A stretch of DNA of 64,000 nucleotides from assembly GCA_019054805.1 (NCBI GenBank), contig JAHQIY010000031.1, positions 62,001-126,000 of the forward strand. The letters run 5' to 3'. How positions within the stretch are numbered: position 1 is the stretch's first letter; each line of letters opens with the position of its first letter. Made by a program: the position numbers and the translations under genes. Origin of the DNA: Brachionus manjavacas (Eukaryota > Rotifera > Eurotatoria > Ploima > Brachionidae). This document shows, one piece after another, positions 63,496 through 64,000 of the stretch. A model generated the notes under the pieces. The model was not told the DNA's origin and made no database searches. It saw only the letters and a program-made list of their open reading frames with translations.

Positions 63496-64000
63496 CACTA
63501 GAAGCACCAAAATTTTAAACTACTAGAAGCACCAAAACGAGTCAAAATGACTTGTTTTAATAGAATCTAATGGATAAAAATGGATAATAATATATTATTT
63601 GAATAAATCAATTCAAAACTTAATTTTAATTGAGTAAAAAATAAAAATTTGGCTAAAAAAAGTATCTTGCAAAAATTTTATCTTCTACTGAATTCATTTC
63701 TTTTTGAACCAATTTTTCGTCTTTCATGTAAAATGCGCAAACTTTAATTTTTGCATTTTTTAAATTTGCTTATCTTCGTTCAAGTAATTAGGATTTAAGT
63801 CAGTTTTTAAAGATTTGTATACTTTTTATAAATATTTTATGACTCATCCATTGATTTTGTATATAAATTCAAAATTTTAATTAAAAAACGATTCAAAATG
63901 ACTCTTGGTGCTTCAAGTAGTAGATACTTGATTTTGTTCAAAGGAAATATTTTTTTTATTTGAATTTAGTTAATTTAGAAAGTTATTCTTATTTTTATGC
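63496..64000. mobile_element. piggyBac-like MITE, copy 2, cut by window end
   Basis: Starts after TTAA (63492-63495) with CACTAGAAGCACCAAAATTT and follows the inverse of the element at 35345-35938 for the rest of the window, with few differences. It is therefore in opposite orientation to copy 1, and its far end is outside the window. Confidence 0.85.

Noticed and set aside
1-64000. tRNA or rRNA genes
   Set aside because: I looked for tRNA-like A and B boxes and rRNA-like GC-rich conserved blocks and saw none; a covariance-model search would be needed to exclude them.

Overview
Kind of organism. This is an AT-rich (well over 70 % A+T by eye) animal genome segment with very few intact host genes, short candidate introns of about 50-190 bp, and many layers of transposable elements. 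A Syk/ZAP-70-type tyrosine kinase, cell-surface EGF proteins and spectrin-repeat remnants make it metazoan. The AT level, tiny introns, element types and possible trans-splice-like acceptors directly before start codons would fit a small lophotrochozoan such as a monogonont rotifer. That placement is inference; nothing here fixes the species.

Layout. 1-8.5 kb: a gene with a 14-residue tandem repeat, then decayed genes (a MULE-like transposase, a C2HC-finger coiled-coil gene, an OTU-protease relic, and a GC-rich spectrin-repeat relic). 8.7-12.3 kb: relics of Tc1/mariner-like and LINE elements, and a MULE element with matching terminal repeats at 10869-12303. 12.4-15.1 kb: an intact gene for a type I membrane protein (WD40-like propeller, Ser/Thr-rich stalk, three EGF repeats, one membrane helix). 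15-26 kb: mostly non-coding, with hAT-type and other MITEs, LINE fragments and hairpins. 26.2-29.5 kb: a second copy of the WD40/EGF gene, broken by one frameshift and flanked by direct repeats. 30.37-32.22 kb: a fold-back hAT-type element whose arms are arrays of 101-bp units.

34-39 kb: a piggyBac-like MITE, LINE endonuclease fragments and unassigned AT-rich DNA. 39.2-48.2 kb: a Tc1-type element with two divergent genes, into which a Ty3/gypsy element (A, 41620-47468) has jumped. 48.25-55 kb: a second Ty3/gypsy element (B) lying inside a LINE endonuclease gene; after pol it carries an intact ORF with an RRM-like fold signature and a coiled coil. 56.5-57.3 kb: a Tc1-type MITE. 57.6-59.5 kb: the complete Syk-like kinase gene, strikingly GC-rich. 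60.9-64 kb: a solo-LTR-like tract, a MULE relic split by a TGATCA-rich MITE, and the start of a second piggyBac-like MITE.

How it fits together. Only two host genes look complete: the WD40/EGF membrane protein and the kinase. The rest records successive insertions. Several target-site duplications can be read exactly (GATTTTAC, CTTGTTAT, GAGTAATC, TTAA, TTTGT), and in two cases removing the insert with one duplication copy rejoins a reading frame, so the order of events is visible in the sequence. No tRNA, rRNA, CRISPR array or bacterial-type operon was seen.
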